From Halorubrum coriense DSM 10284 (lineage in GTDB: Archaea > Halobacteriota > Halobacteria > Halobacteriales > Haloferacaceae), in assembly GCF_000337035.1 (NCBI RefSeq), contig NZ_AOJL01000037.1, positions 1 through 64,000 of the forward strand: 64,000 nucleotides of DNA, given 5' to 3'. Below, piece by piece: positions 17,784 to 26,507 of this stretch (positions are counted from its first letter, which is position 1; the number at the start of each line of letters is the position of its first letter). Position numbers and translations under genes: made by a program. Under the pieces are notes generated by a model. That model was given only the letters and a program-made list of their open reading frames with translations. It had not been told where the DNA came from and did no database searches.

Positions 17784-18794
17784 CTATTCCCCGGGACTCG
17801 AAACTCGAATCCAGAGATGTACCTCTCGGTAGGCGTTGTCTACCGAGGGATTCGGCGGGGGCTCTCCGGTGTACAGAAGATAGGTCAGCCGATAGCTCCG
17901 ATCGTCAACCCTCGGCTCGATATGGTGTGGAATACGCTCCGTTTCCCCATGGTCCAACGTCGTGGAGAGCGTCTGGAGTCGGGTCTCCGAGACCAGAAGT
18001 CTCGCTCCGTCGTCCTCCTCGAACGCTTGGAGAAGAACGATGGCCGTGTATGTAGTCGTCTCCCCCTCCCGATTGGTTACCCCGAGCGCGAACGACTCGT
18101 TCCCACCTCGTGATACCGTCTCCGGGTAGTTCCTCGGGACGTACTCCCCGCTTTCGTTTTCCGACAGCAGATACAGTTCGGTGACTTCGCCGCCCTGAGA
18201 CGATTCCACCCCCGCCCCGACGGAGAGGACTGCGGCGATGAACACCAATGCGAGGAGGACGTTCATCGCGTTTGCCGCGGTCCCCTGACCAGCGAGCGCC
18301 GACCGGACTCGGATCGATACGGTCCGGTGCGGGGATCGCATCCGGACGTCGGAGGGTAAACCCGACCGCCGTTTCGCCGCCAGCGGGAGGCCGACCGCGA
18401 CGAGTGCGGCCAGCCCGACATACAAGTTGCTCCGGGATATCCCGGGGAACCAGTAGCCGAGAGCGAGTCCCAGTAGGACGGCGATTGCGACGCTCACGCC
18501 GAAAGAGAACACGAGTCGTTCGAGCGACCCGAGTCCACCGTCCGAGTGCTCCGTAGCGGACGCGCTGTCCGCCGTCTCGCTCGGACAGGACCGCTTCGGG
18601 AACAGGACGCTGAGGTAGACGTAACCGGGAGCGAAGAGGACGAACACGAGCGAGACAACGGGCCGGAGCGGCGTGTCGCTCAACGGTGAGACGAACACGA
18701 ACAGGCCGACGACGGCGGTCAACGCCGCTATTGCGAGGAGGTCTCCGACGGAGTCGAAGGCGTGTCCGTCGGCCGCGTCAGGCTCTCCCATCAT
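17784..18794 (-). CDS. DUF1616 family membrane protein
   Basis: 336 residues. Four hydrophobic segments lie in the first 150 residues (LAIAALTAVVGLFVFVSPLS, VSLVFVLFAPGYVYLSVLF and others) and one near 185-205. A soluble beta-rich domain of about 130 residues follows. The Pro-Gly-Tyr in FAPGYVYLSVLFP and the soluble part (FALGVTNREGETTTYTAIV) are typical of DUF1616, common in haloarchaeal surface-glycan loci. Function unknown. It converges with the sulfatase-like gene at 16777. A TATACTTTTA box lies about 25-32 bases before the ATG. Confidence 0.85.
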   Translation of the reverse strand: MMGEPDAADGHAFDSVGDLLAIAALTAVVGLFVFVSPLSDTPLRPVVSLVFVLFAPGYVYLSVLFPKRSCPSETADSASATEHSDGGLGSLERLVFSFGVSVAIAVLLGLALGYWFPGISRSNLYVGLAALVAVGLPLAAKRRSGLPSDVRMRSPHRTVSIRVRSALAGQGTAANAMNVLLALVFIAAVLSVGAGVESSQGGEVTELYLLSENESGEYVPRNYPETVSRGGNESFALGVTNREGETTTYTAIVLLQAFEEDDGARLLVSETRLQTLSTTLDHGETERIPHHIEPRVDDRSYRLTYLLYTGEPPPNPSVDNAYREVHLWIRVSSPGE

Positions 18795-19038
18795 GCGGCC
18801 AGTTCGACTTCGGGGGTAAAAGTATAGACGCGGTACGAGTCGAATACCGGGGTGTCGGGACTGACGGCCGAGTATAGCCGGTCCCTACCAGAGATCGGCG
18901 TTCTCCGCCACGACTTCGGTCCGTCGCCGTCCGGTCGGCCAGTTCGGTTCGATATCGGCCGCTCCCCGCCCGAGTATCGATGAAGCCGGTCCGATGCGTT
19001 CGACGGGGTGCCGGTGATCGACGTGTCGGCTGGTCCGC

Positions 19039-20388
19039 TCATCGGTAGCCCAGATCCTCTAAGCGTGCTTCCACGTCCGGTTTTAGCCGGCGGTCGTCGG
19101 GCAGCCGGCTGTCGACACCGACATCGGATGCCCGTTGGGTTGCGACCCGCTGGACCCGTCGCAGTTCGTCGTCGTCGTGGCTCTCCGGTGACACTACCTG
19201 CCCAGAGTTCAGGTCAGTGAGACGCGTTTCGTCGAGGATGTCGTCGATCTCGTACAGCCAGGAATCGGACCGGACGCCGACGATCGAGTCGCCGTGTACC
19301 TCGTGTTCGGCGACGACGTGGTCTCTGGCTCCTGGCTCCGGATACCGACCCGCATACTCGGCGGGAACGTCCAGCCCGGTCGCTCGATGGAACAGGGGCG
19401 GCAGGTCGACGAGGCTTACCAGTTCGTCGGTGGCCGCCGATAGGTCGGTCGGCCCGTTGACCACCACGAGCGGGACGCGTATCAGCTCGTCGTACATGCG
19501 CTCTGGCTTGCCGTACCGTCCGTGTTCGCCGAACAGCTCGCCGTGATCCGACGTGAACACGACGAGCGTGTCGTCGAGGCGGCCACTCGATTCGAGCGCC
19601 TCCAGTAACCGCTCCACTTGGCCGTCGACGTACGCGATCGACGCCCTGTACAGCCGCCGGATGTCGGCCATCTCCGCGTCGGTGAGTGACGCCGAGTCGT
19701 CCAGCAACCGGGAGTAGAGTTGGGAGACGGTATCGATATCGACGTGTTCGACGCCGAACTCGGCCCGGTATTCGGAGGGCGGATGGCACGGATGGTGGAC
19801 GTCCATGTAGTGGGCCCAACAGAAGAACGGGTCGTCCGCATCGGCCATCCACGCTATCGAGTCGTCCGTGATCACCTCCGCGCTGACGTACGGCCGCGGT
19901 TTGCTGGCGACCGCCCGATACGCGGTCTTGATGAATCCAGTCAAATTAATCAGGTCGTCGACCCGCTCGAGCCAGGGATTGTTTATTTCGATCCCTCTGG
20001 GGAACACCGTCGTCGCGACGCCCATCAACGGGTTCTGGTAGTCCTCGAACTCGTCGAAGCCCCGGTCGTAGTTGAAATGGGTCGACAAGAAGGGGTTGCT
20101 GTGGAAGCCGGCGGTCGCGAAACCCCGGTCCCCGAGCAGCGCTGCGACGCTGGGCCGCTCGGCCGTCAGCGGTCCGAGACCACCGTACGAGAGCGGCAAC
20201 GTTCCGGTCAGCATCGCCGGGAACGACGGCGTGGTCCCCGGGCCCGTCGCGAACGCCCGATCGAAACTGACGCCGGTTTGCTCCAGTCTCGGTCCCGCGA
20301 CGAGCGCGTCCTGCATCTGTTTCCAGACGTCGTACCGAAGCGAGTCACACGTGACGAGCAGCACGTTGTCCACCGACCCGTTAGTCAT
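19039..20388 (-). CDS. Sulfatase-family hydrolase/phosphotransferase
   Basis: 449 residues with the full sulfatase fold. LLVTCDSLRYDVW gives the metal Asp and a Ser in place of the formylglycine Cys/Ser of CxPxR. TGTLPLSYG, WAHYMDVHHPCHPP and FTSDHGELFGEHGRYGKP follow. LGDRGFATAGFHSNPFL and VPLVVVNGP also match the family. Because the Pro of the sulfatase signature is missing, classical formylglycine chemistry is uncertain; a phosphatase or phosphoryl-group transferase is also possible. It is the last gene of a four-gene operon (two epimerases, GT4, sulfatase) and its start overlaps the GT4 stop by four bases. Confidence 0.85.
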   Translation of the reverse strand: MTNGSVDNVLLVTCDSLRYDVWKQMQDALVAGPRLEQTGVSFDRAFATGPGTTPSFPAMLTGTLPLSYGGLGPLTAERPSVAALLGDRGFATAGFHSNPFLSTHFNYDRGFDEFEDYQNPLMGVATTVFPRGIEINNPWLERVDDLINLTGFIKTAYRAVASKPRPYVSAEVITDDSIAWMADADDPFFCWAHYMDVHHPCHPPSEYRAEFGVEHVDIDTVSQLYSRLLDDSASLTDAEMADIRRLYRASIAYVDGQVERLLEALESSGRLDDTLVVFTSDHGELFGEHGRYGKPERMYDELIRVPLVVVNGPTDLSAATDELVSLVDLPPLFHRATGLDVPAEYAGRYPEPGARDHVVAEHEVHGDSIVGVRSDSWLYEIDDILDETRLTDLNSGQVVSPESHDDDELRRVQRVATQRASDVGVDSRLPDDRRLKPDVEARLEDLGYR

Positions 20389-21644
20389 GCTTTCACCGTC
20401 TTTCTGTCCGGTCCGGCGAGCATCTCGTGGTACCGGTCTATCGAGGCGTCCTTTACGAAATTCTCCTCGAACGCCTCGCGTGCGTTTGCGCCGTGCCGGT
20501 CGACGAGCTCCGGGTTCCGCTCATATCGTTTGATTGCGGCCGCGGCCTCCTCGACCGACCCCTGTTCGACTTGGACACCTGCGTCGAACCGATCGACGAT
20601 ACGGGCTTCGTCGTCGTTCGCCTTGGCGATGGTCAACACGGGCTGCCCCGACGCCATCGCCGTGTAGAGTTTGCTAGAGACGACGATACCCTCGAACCCC
20701 TCTTTGACGGCGACGACGGAGACGTCGGCGGAGGTCAGACTGTACGGTAAGTCGTCCCACGGCTGGTACGGTAGGAATCGGACCGAGTCGCCCCGCAACC
20801 CCTGCTCTTCGGCGAGTTCTACGATACGCCGTTTGTTGTCTCCTTCACCGATGATGAGAAACTGGACATTCTCTCCCTCGAGTTCGGCCGCCGCCCTGAC
20901 GAGCGTTTCGAGATCGTGAAATTCAGCGATGTTTCCGGAGTAGAGCACGGTGAACTGGTCTTCGAGGCCGTGTTCCTTACTGAACCAGTTGTCCGACTTC
21001 GCCATCGGAGTGATGAACTCCTCGTCTTCCCAGTTGTGGATGACGTGGATCTTGTCGGCGTCGAACGACGGCCCTCCCTTCGCACTGATCCGCTGTTTCA
21101 TCACGGGACCGAGAGCAACGACGTGCTCGGCTCCCAGCAGCGCTCGTCTGTCGAGAGCTCCCCAGATCCGATCGAGGGCGCCGCCCTTCCGGAAGTAACC
21201 GAGCGCTGCCGGTTCGTCCGGGTACAGATCGTACGCGATGTAGGTGTACTCCCAGCCTCTGACGGTACACACGAACCACATCGCGACGGGCATGAACGGC
21301 GGACAGGTCACGAACACCACCCTGCGTTCGCGTTCGACGCGCTCGAAGAGCAACAGCGCGGTCATCCAGACGGTAAACAGCGTCCAATTGACCAGCCGAC
21401 GGAGTATCGACGCCTGCCGGAACTGCGGCGCGCCGATCCGGCGGACGAGGACGCCCTCGTGGAGCGACCGTTTCGGCTGTCGCTCGTTGTCCCCACTGTG
21501 GTAGTTGGGCTGGCCAGTGTACACGGTCATGTCGAGGCCTCTGTCGTTGAGTCCGACCGCCAAGTCCGTCATCAACTGCCCGGTAGAGGCCGTATCCGGG
21601 TGGAAGTATTCGGTGACCAGCAGGTACTCCGGTTCCGGTGCCAT
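20385..21644 (-). CDS. GT4 glycosyltransferase (WcaI/WbuB-like)
   Basis: 419 residues with a GT-B fold. The N-terminus, LLVTEYFHPDTASTGQLMTDLA, with YTGQPNYHSG, matches WcaI/WbuB-type enzymes. A hydrophobic stretch at about 85-110 may dip into the membrane. The nucleotide-binding half has VLYSGNIAEFHDLETLV, FLIIGEGDNKRRI, FLPYQPWDDLPYSL and EGFEGIVVSSKLYTAMASG. Its start is directly next to the stop of the epimerase gene and its stop overlaps the sulfatase start, so all are co-translated. It adds a sugar to the growing lipid-linked glycan. Confidence 0.92.
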   Translation of the reverse strand: MAPEPEYLLVTEYFHPDTASTGQLMTDLAVGLNDRGLDMTVYTGQPNYHSGDNERQPKRSLHEGVLVRRIGAPQFRQASILRRLVNWTLFTVWMTALLLFERVERERRVVFVTCPPFMPVAMWFVCTVRGWEYTYIAYDLYPDEPAALGYFRKGGALDRIWGALDRRALLGAEHVVALGPVMKQRISAKGGPSFDADKIHVIHNWEDEEFITPMAKSDNWFSKEHGLEDQFTVLYSGNIAEFHDLETLVRAAAELEGENVQFLIIGEGDNKRRIVELAEEQGLRGDSVRFLPYQPWDDLPYSLTSADVSVVAVKEGFEGIVVSSKLYTAMASGQPVLTIAKANDDEARIVDRFDAGVQVEQGSVEEAAAAIKRYERNPELVDRHGANAREAFEENFVKDASIDRYHEMLAGPDRKTVKA

Positions 21645-22664
21645 CTATCGCTCGTGGAGGAGTGTCTCGAGGTTCGATTTCACGCGCTCCCTGTCCTTCG
21701 CGTCCGTGTACCAGTCGACCGTCGCTTTGAGACCCTCTTCGAGGGAATACTCCGGCTCCCATCCCAGGATCTCTGCTGCTCGAGTGGTGTCCGCCGCGCG
21801 GTGGCGAACGCCGACGGGCTTGTCCGTCATGTACTCGATCCGTCCCGGCTCCTCGCCGAGACACTCGAATATCTTCTCGACCACCTCGTTGATCGACACG
21901 TATCGGCTAATTCCAGCGTTTACCGGCGTCCCGTCCGTGACGTTCTCCGCTGCGAGGCGAAGCGCGCGCGTGATGTCTTTGACGTAGGTGAAGTTCCGAG
22001 TCTGCTCGCCGTCACCCCATATCTCGAACGGGTTCTGCCCGGCGTACGCCTTCGCGATGAGCGCGATGATCGCGTGGGTTTCGTTCTCACGCGGGCCGTA
22101 CGCAGTGAAGATACGGACGATGCTGGTGTCGATGCCGTACTGTTCGTGATACGCCTGTAGCGACCGTTCGCCCATCAGCTTCGCCCACCCGTACACCTCG
22201 TCGGCGTACGCTCCGCCACGGGTGTCGAAATCGACCATGTCCTCGCCGAGGCGTCGTTTCTCCTGCTGTATGTCCGTCGGATACGCGCACGCGCTGGACG
22301 CGAACGTTATCCGCTCGACGCCGTTCTTCGCCGCGGACTCGTACACGGTGTTGTCCAGCGCCATGTTCGTGGCGCAGTTCGCGGGGTAGTTCGATATGTA
22401 CCCTCGCCCGCCGTGATCCGCGGCGAGGTGGAAGACCGTATCCACGCCGTCGGTGGCGCGGTCAGCGAAGCCGACGTGCTTGAGGTTTCCGTCGAGGATC
22501 TCGACCCGATCGGCCACCGAGGCGAGGTTGTCCCGCGTCCCGCTGGAGAAATCGTCGGCGACTCTGACCCGTGCCCCTTGGTCCACGAGGTCTTCGACAA
22601 GGTGGCTCCCGATGAACGACGCCCCGCCCGTGACGAGCACGCGCTCGTCGCGCCACTCGGTCAC
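21645..22664 (-). CDS. NAD-dependent sugar epimerase/dehydratase (extended SDR), GTG start
   Basis: 339 residues from a GTG at 22664 that overlaps the upstream gene's TGA (GTGA); the longer open frame to 22775 lies inside the upstream gene and has no family similarity. The Rossmann motif is LVTGGASFIGSHL. The usual catalytic YxxxK Tyr is replaced in the VYGWAKLMGE block, where Tyr-Gly-Trp-Ala-Lys keeps the YxxxK spacing. Also present are FTAYGPRENETHA and IWGDGEQTRNFTYVKD. It is a nucleotide-sugar epimerase or dehydratase with unknown substrate. It is about 30-35% like its upstream neighbour by eye, which suggests an old duplication. Confidence 0.9.
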   Translation of the reverse strand: MTEWRDERVLVTGGASFIGSHLVEDLVDQGARVRVADDFSSGTRDNLASVADRVEILDGNLKHVGFADRATDGVDTVFHLAADHGGRGYISNYPANCATNMALDNTVYESAAKNGVERITFASSACAYPTDIQQEKRRLGEDMVDFDTRGGAYADEVYGWAKLMGERSLQAYHEQYGIDTSIVRIFTAYGPRENETHAIIALIAKAYAGQNPFEIWGDGEQTRNFTYVKDITRALRLAAENVTDGTPVNAGISRYVSINEVVEKIFECLGEEPGRIEYMTDKPVGVRHRAADTTRAAEILGWEPEYSLEEGLKATVDWYTDAKDRERVKSNLETLLHER

Positions 22665-23683
22665 GGCGACCCCCCGTCGGCGGAGACCGCCGTCTCCGGC
22701 GTCGTCTCGAGTTCCCTTTCGGCCCACCGGTAGACCTCCGGGAGCCCGGCGTCGAGCGGGACCGAGGGCTCCCACTCGAGCTCGCTTTCCATCTCGGTCA
22801 TGTCACAGGCGTACTTGTCAGTTCCAGTGGGTTTCGACCGGTCGTACGCCAGCGAGAGGTCCTTGTCGCTGATCTCGATTATCCGGTTTGCGAGCTCGCG
22901 TATGCTGACCACCTCCGTCGAGTTCCCGAGGTTTATCGGCTCGCCGTCGGACTTCTCGGTCAGCACTTCGATCATCCCGTCGACGAGGTCCGTCACGAAG
23001 ATGAACCCGCGCTGTTGAGACCCGTCGCCGAACAGCTCGATGGACCCGCCGTCGGGCGCCTCGATGACCTTGCGACAGAGCGACGGGATGACGTGGCTGC
23101 TATCCGGATCGAGGCTCTCGCGCGGGCCGTAACAGTTGAATATCCGGACGCTGCTCGTCCGTAGGTCCGTGTCGGCGTGATACGCTCGACAGGCGACCTC
23201 ACCGAGGACCTTCGCCCATCCGTACGTGCTGTGTGGGTCGGCAGGGATGCCTTGGTCTTCGGAGAAGCGGTTCAGTCCGTCGTGTTCCTGTCGGTAGATA
23301 CACGCGCTCGAGGCGAAGAGGAAACGATCGATGTCGTTTATCCTCGCGGCTTCTAGCATACACTGATTCATCAGGACGCTCGGGGTGAGCCCGCCCACGT
23401 TCTCCTGTTTGATGTAGTGGACTCCGCCGACGCTTGCGGCGAGGTGGAATACGTCGTCGACACCCTCCGTGGCCTCGACGCAGCCCTTCTGCGTGGTCAA
23501 GTCGACCGGCAGCAGTTCGATACTCTCCCGGATACCAGAGAGGTTCGACACGTCTCCCCGAGAGAAGTTATCTGCGACTCTGACCTGCGCCCCGAGGGAC
23601 ACCAACTTCTCGGTCAGGAAGGAACCGATGAAGCCCGCGCCGCCGGTCACGAGAACGGTGCGATCGGCAACTCCGTCTGTCAT
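22661..23683 (-). CDS. NAD-dependent sugar epimerase/dehydratase (extended SDR)
   Basis: 340 residues and the first gene of the four-gene operon that runs down to 19039. The Rossmann motif is LVTGGAGFIGSFL. The catalytic block is STYGWAKVLGE (YxxxK), with IFNCYGPRESLDPDSSH and LFGDGSQQRGFIFVTD in the substrate domain. FASSACIYRQE supplies the catalytic Ser region. It is close to GDP-mannose/UDP-sugar 3,5-epimerase-type SDRs (GME-like) in its segment order; the exact substrate is uncertain. The C-terminal TGA overlaps the GTG of the next gene. Confidence 0.9.
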   Translation of the reverse strand: MTDGVADRTVLVTGGAGFIGSFLTEKLVSLGAQVRVADNFSRGDVSNLSGIRESIELLPVDLTTQKGCVEATEGVDDVFHLAASVGGVHYIKQENVGGLTPSVLMNQCMLEAARINDIDRFLFASSACIYRQEHDGLNRFSEDQGIPADPHSTYGWAKVLGEVACRAYHADTDLRTSSVRIFNCYGPRESLDPDSSHVIPSLCRKVIEAPDGGSIELFGDGSQQRGFIFVTDLVDGMIEVLTEKSDGEPINLGNSTEVVSIRELANRIIEISDKDLSLAYDRSKPTGTDKYACDMTEMESELEWEPSVPLDAGLPEVYRWAERELETTPETAVSADGGSP

Positions 23684-24447
23684 ATTTCTACCTAGTAACG
23701 ACTGCGACCCGACATTGTTATAGAGAAATTATCCGATCGGTCGAGGGTCCAGTCGCGTGCTACCAGCGGGCGCCAGCCGCTTCACGCCGGTTCGTCCGAT
23801 GATTTTTCACCGTTCGCTGTCGGGAAATTAGTGGCCCGTTCTCTCACGGGTCGGCGTGGCTGGTCGCGAACGAGCCACGGAGAGGACAGAGACGTACGTC
23901 GGTAAGCGTCTGTTACCTCCCCTCGGTTCGCCCGGATGACGTGGAGTTCGTCCCGACGGGTAGTTGCCCGACTCCTCACGGCGGTATCGTCCGACGCCCA
24001 CGAGTTGCGGTTGCGACGGGAGACCCACCCACGGAGTTGTCAGGTCCGTTGACGTCGAGTCAGCGGCGAGTCACTGACGTCCGGGCACGCGTCCTTCGAC
24101 GAGGTCCGCGCCGCGGGAACCCGTTCGTCGGTGCGGGGTCGGACGGAACCGCTCCGGCCGTGCCGACGGCGTTCGCTCGGTGTGTACCGCCCGTATGGGT
24201 CGGAACGAAATTGCTCGCGTGTCGTCCGTCGACCCTACTACCGCTCCGGTCCGCGTCCGATTCTTCCGCCGACATGCGGCTATTCGGAAGCGGTAAAGCC
24301 AGTCGGAAGGACCATACTACTGTATTATATGGGGAAATACCTTGAAGCGAAATCAGCTTCAGATGTGGTTATCTGGTAACTAACCCTACTCAAAAGTCGG
24401 AACGTGGTAAGAAGCGTTAATTTACGCTGTGCTGATTTTCGCACGCA
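23684..24447. other. 764-base gap between divergent units, no confident gene
   Basis: Only short frames without family resemblance are seen. Bases 23684-24250 are GC-rich with haloarchaeal base composition. From about 24290 the sequence is AT-rich with a TATA-like run (TGTATTATAT) and a 16-codon ATG frame (24329-24379, MGKYLEAKSASDVVIW). This end is the control region of the downstream lipoprotein. The GC-rich part may be decayed coding sequence, but no ancestor is recognisable. Confidence 0.5.
24407..24427 (+). promoter_or_regulatory. Promoter of the PPC-domain lipoprotein gene
   Basis: A TTAATTTAC box at about 24417-24425 lies 23-31 bases before the ATG at 24448, fitting a leaderless transcript. 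A GTAAG element (24407-24411) lies just upstream, as seen at other promoters of the glycan locus. Confidence 0.5.
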
Positions 24448-25185
24448 ATGGCCAAGGACGACGACACGTGGTATGACAGCATTATCGACGGATCCGGCGA
24501 CAGTAGCATGCCCTTACTAGGGACGGAGACGGGAGAGACCGACGACGGCGGATCCCCGAGTGACGGCGGCCTCACCAGACGGTCGTACCTCGCGAGCGCC
24601 GGCGCGGCGGCGGCCGCTCTCGCCGGGTGCGCGGGACGCGCGGGTCAGCCTGTCGTCACTCCGGTGACGGTGTTCGGCTTCGGTGGCGGTACGGCGATCC
24701 GACAGTCAGAGGAACCGTCGACGTCGGTCGCTGAGTCCGAACCCAACGACACCCTGGGGGCCGCGACGCCCGTGGCGCTCGGCGAGCAGATCAGCGGCGA
24801 CCTCCGACCGAGTGACAGCGACTGGTACGCCCTCGAACTGTCGAACGGACAACAGCTGGCAGTCACGTTCTGGCGCTCTTCGCAGACGGGGGTGACCGCA
24901 GTTATCGTCTACGACGCCGACGGAGTCTTCAGCAATCTGCGGTACATCAGTACGGACGAGACGGTCGCCTTCGAGGTGACCGCCGAGACCAGCGGGACCC
25001 ACCACGTTCAGGTCGTGGACACGCAATCGAGCGACGGGGCGTACACCCTGGCACTCGGAGACGCGTCGGCGACCGAGACGCCCGACTCGGATTCGGGGAC
25101 TGAAACGCCGACGCCGACCCCCATTGAGGACGACTACGGCCAACAGGGATACGGGGAATACGGCTACGGTGGTATCAAGGCCTGA
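24448..25185 (+). CDS. Tat lipoprotein with a PPC-like domain and a Tyr/Gly-rich tail
   Basis: 245 residues. An unusual polar N-region of 43 residues precedes the twin arginine (TRRSYL, Arg44-Arg45), a hydrophobic Ala stretch and the lipobox LAGC with Cys61. Residues 95-205 resemble bacterial pre-peptidase C-terminal (PPC) beta-sandwich domains: ESEPNDTLGAATPVALG, then SGDLRPSDSDWYALEL and GTHHVQVVDTQSSDGAYTL. An acidic Ser/Thr/Pro linker follows. The protein ends in a short Tyr/Gly repeat (QQGYGEYGYGG). It should be Tat-exported and anchored on the outer face. It probably binds or organises the glycan; no enzymatic motif is seen. Confidence 0.75.
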   Translation: MAKDDDTWYDSIIDGSGDSSMPLLGTETGETDDGGSPSDGGLTRRSYLASAGAAAAALAGCAGRAGQPVVTPVTVFGFGGGTAIRQSEEPSTSVAESEPNDTLGAATPVALGEQISGDLRPSDSDWYALELSNGQQLAVTFWRSSQTGVTAVIVYDADGVFSNLRYISTDETVAFEVTAETSGTHHVQVVDTQSSDGAYTLALGDASATETPDSDSGTETPTPTPIEDDYGQQGYGEYGYGGIKA

Positions 25186-25546
25186 GGGGCCGTGACGGGC
25201 GGACGATCCGGGTCGCAGTCGTAGCCCGAAGAGGCGTCCGGGCCGACACTCCGGTACCGATCCGAACGGTGGACCGTCTCGAGAGAAGACGTCGCCCGCG
25301 CCGCCAGACAGACGCCCGGAATCGCCTTCGGTATCGCCCGTGACGTGAAATCTCACTCGACGCGGCGACGGGGTTCTGCCGCAGGCGATCAACAGCGGAC
25401 GTCGGATACGAGCGAGCGTGTACGCCGGTCCCCTACTTGAGAGACGTGACGCCGATCGACCGAAGTGCGACGTCCGGATCGCGTCGGAGCGAGCGGGAGG
25501 GCGTCGAGCAGAAGTTCTAATCCGTTCGCTCTACACAACGGTACAC
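25186..25546. other. 361-base gap, no gene seen
   Basis: No coding frame on either strand shows family resemblance. The end next to the epimerase holds a weak TATA-like TTCTAA at 25515-25520, about 27-32 bases before the ATG at 25547. This supports that ATG as the intended leaderless start. Confidence 0.5.
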
Positions 25547-26458
25547 ATGTAGAACAAACGCGTCCTCGTCACCGGCGGCGCGGGCTTCATCGGATCGAAC
25601 CTCGCGAATCGCCTCGCGGCCGACAACGACGTGATCGCGGTCGACGACACCTACCTCGGCACGGAAGAGAACCTCGACGACGCCGTCGAGTTCGTCGAGG
25701 CCTCGGTCGTCGACGGCGACTTCCCCGCCGACGTCGATGTCGTCTTCCACCTCGCCGCGCTCTCCTCGCGGAACATGCACGAGTCCGACCCCCAGCGCGG
25801 TTGCCGCGTCAACGTCGAGGGGTTCGTCAACACCGTCGAACGCGCCCGCGAGGCAGGCTGTGAGACCGTCGTCTACGCCTCCACCTCCTCGATCTACGGC
25901 AGCCGCACCGAACCCTCGCCCGTCGACATGGACGTGGAGGCCCACACCGCCTACGAGGCGTCGAAGCTCGCCCGCGAGCGCTACGCCGAGTACTACGCCA
26001 ACCACCACGAGATGAGCGTGGCGGGGCTCCGCTTCTTCTCGGTGTACCAGGGCTTCGGCGGCAACGAGGAGCACAAGGGCGAGTACGCGAACACGGTCGC
26101 GCAGTTCGCGGACGCCATCGCCAACGGCGAGGCCCCGGAGCTGTTCGGCGACGGCAGCCAGACCCGCGACTTCACGCACGTCTCGGACGTGGCGCGCGCC
26201 TGCGAGCTCGCCGCCGACGAGGAGTTGACGGGCGTGTACAACGTCGGCACCCAGGAGGCGTACACGTTCAACGAGATGGTCGCGATGATCAACGACGCGC
26301 TCGGCACGGATATCGACCCGGAGTACGTCGAGTGCCCGTTCGACGGTTACGTCCACGACACGATGGCCGACTACTCGACGTTCCGCGAGGCGACCGGCTG
26401 GGAGCCCGAGATCGGCTTCGAGGAGGGCGTCGAGCTGGTGTGCGAGCCGTACCGGTAG
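25547..26458 (+). pseudogene. Sugar epimerase (extended SDR) with a TAG stop at codon 2
   Basis: Read from the ATG at 25547, the second codon is TAG (25550-25552) and the rest of the frame is intact to 26458. The sequence after the stop is NKRVLVTGGAGFIGSNLANR, a complete SDR N-terminus with the NAD-binding TGGAGFIG. The catalytic YEASK, FFSVYQGFGGN and LFGDGSQTRDFTHVSD follow, with the family's normal end. The only in-frame later start is GTG at 25631, which would delete the whole NAD motif. A single C-to-T change in an ancestral CAG would explain it. Either the gene is off, or translation starts in an unusual way, or the base is wrong. The family is a common haloarchaeal UDP-glucose-4-epimerase-like protein. 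Confidence 0.8.
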
Positions 26459-26507
26459 CGACGACGCGGCGGCTGTGGCTCCCGACAGCCGGCGTTCCCT
26501 CCGCGGC

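Noticed and set aside
22665-22775. N-terminal extension of the second epimerase of the operon
   Set aside because: It lies inside the preceding gene; the GTG at 22664 overlapping the stop gives the correct Rossmann N-terminus.
24329-24379. A 16-codon ATG frame in the promoter region of the PPC lipoprotein
   Set aside because: Too short to support, no ribosome site, and not coupled to the next gene.
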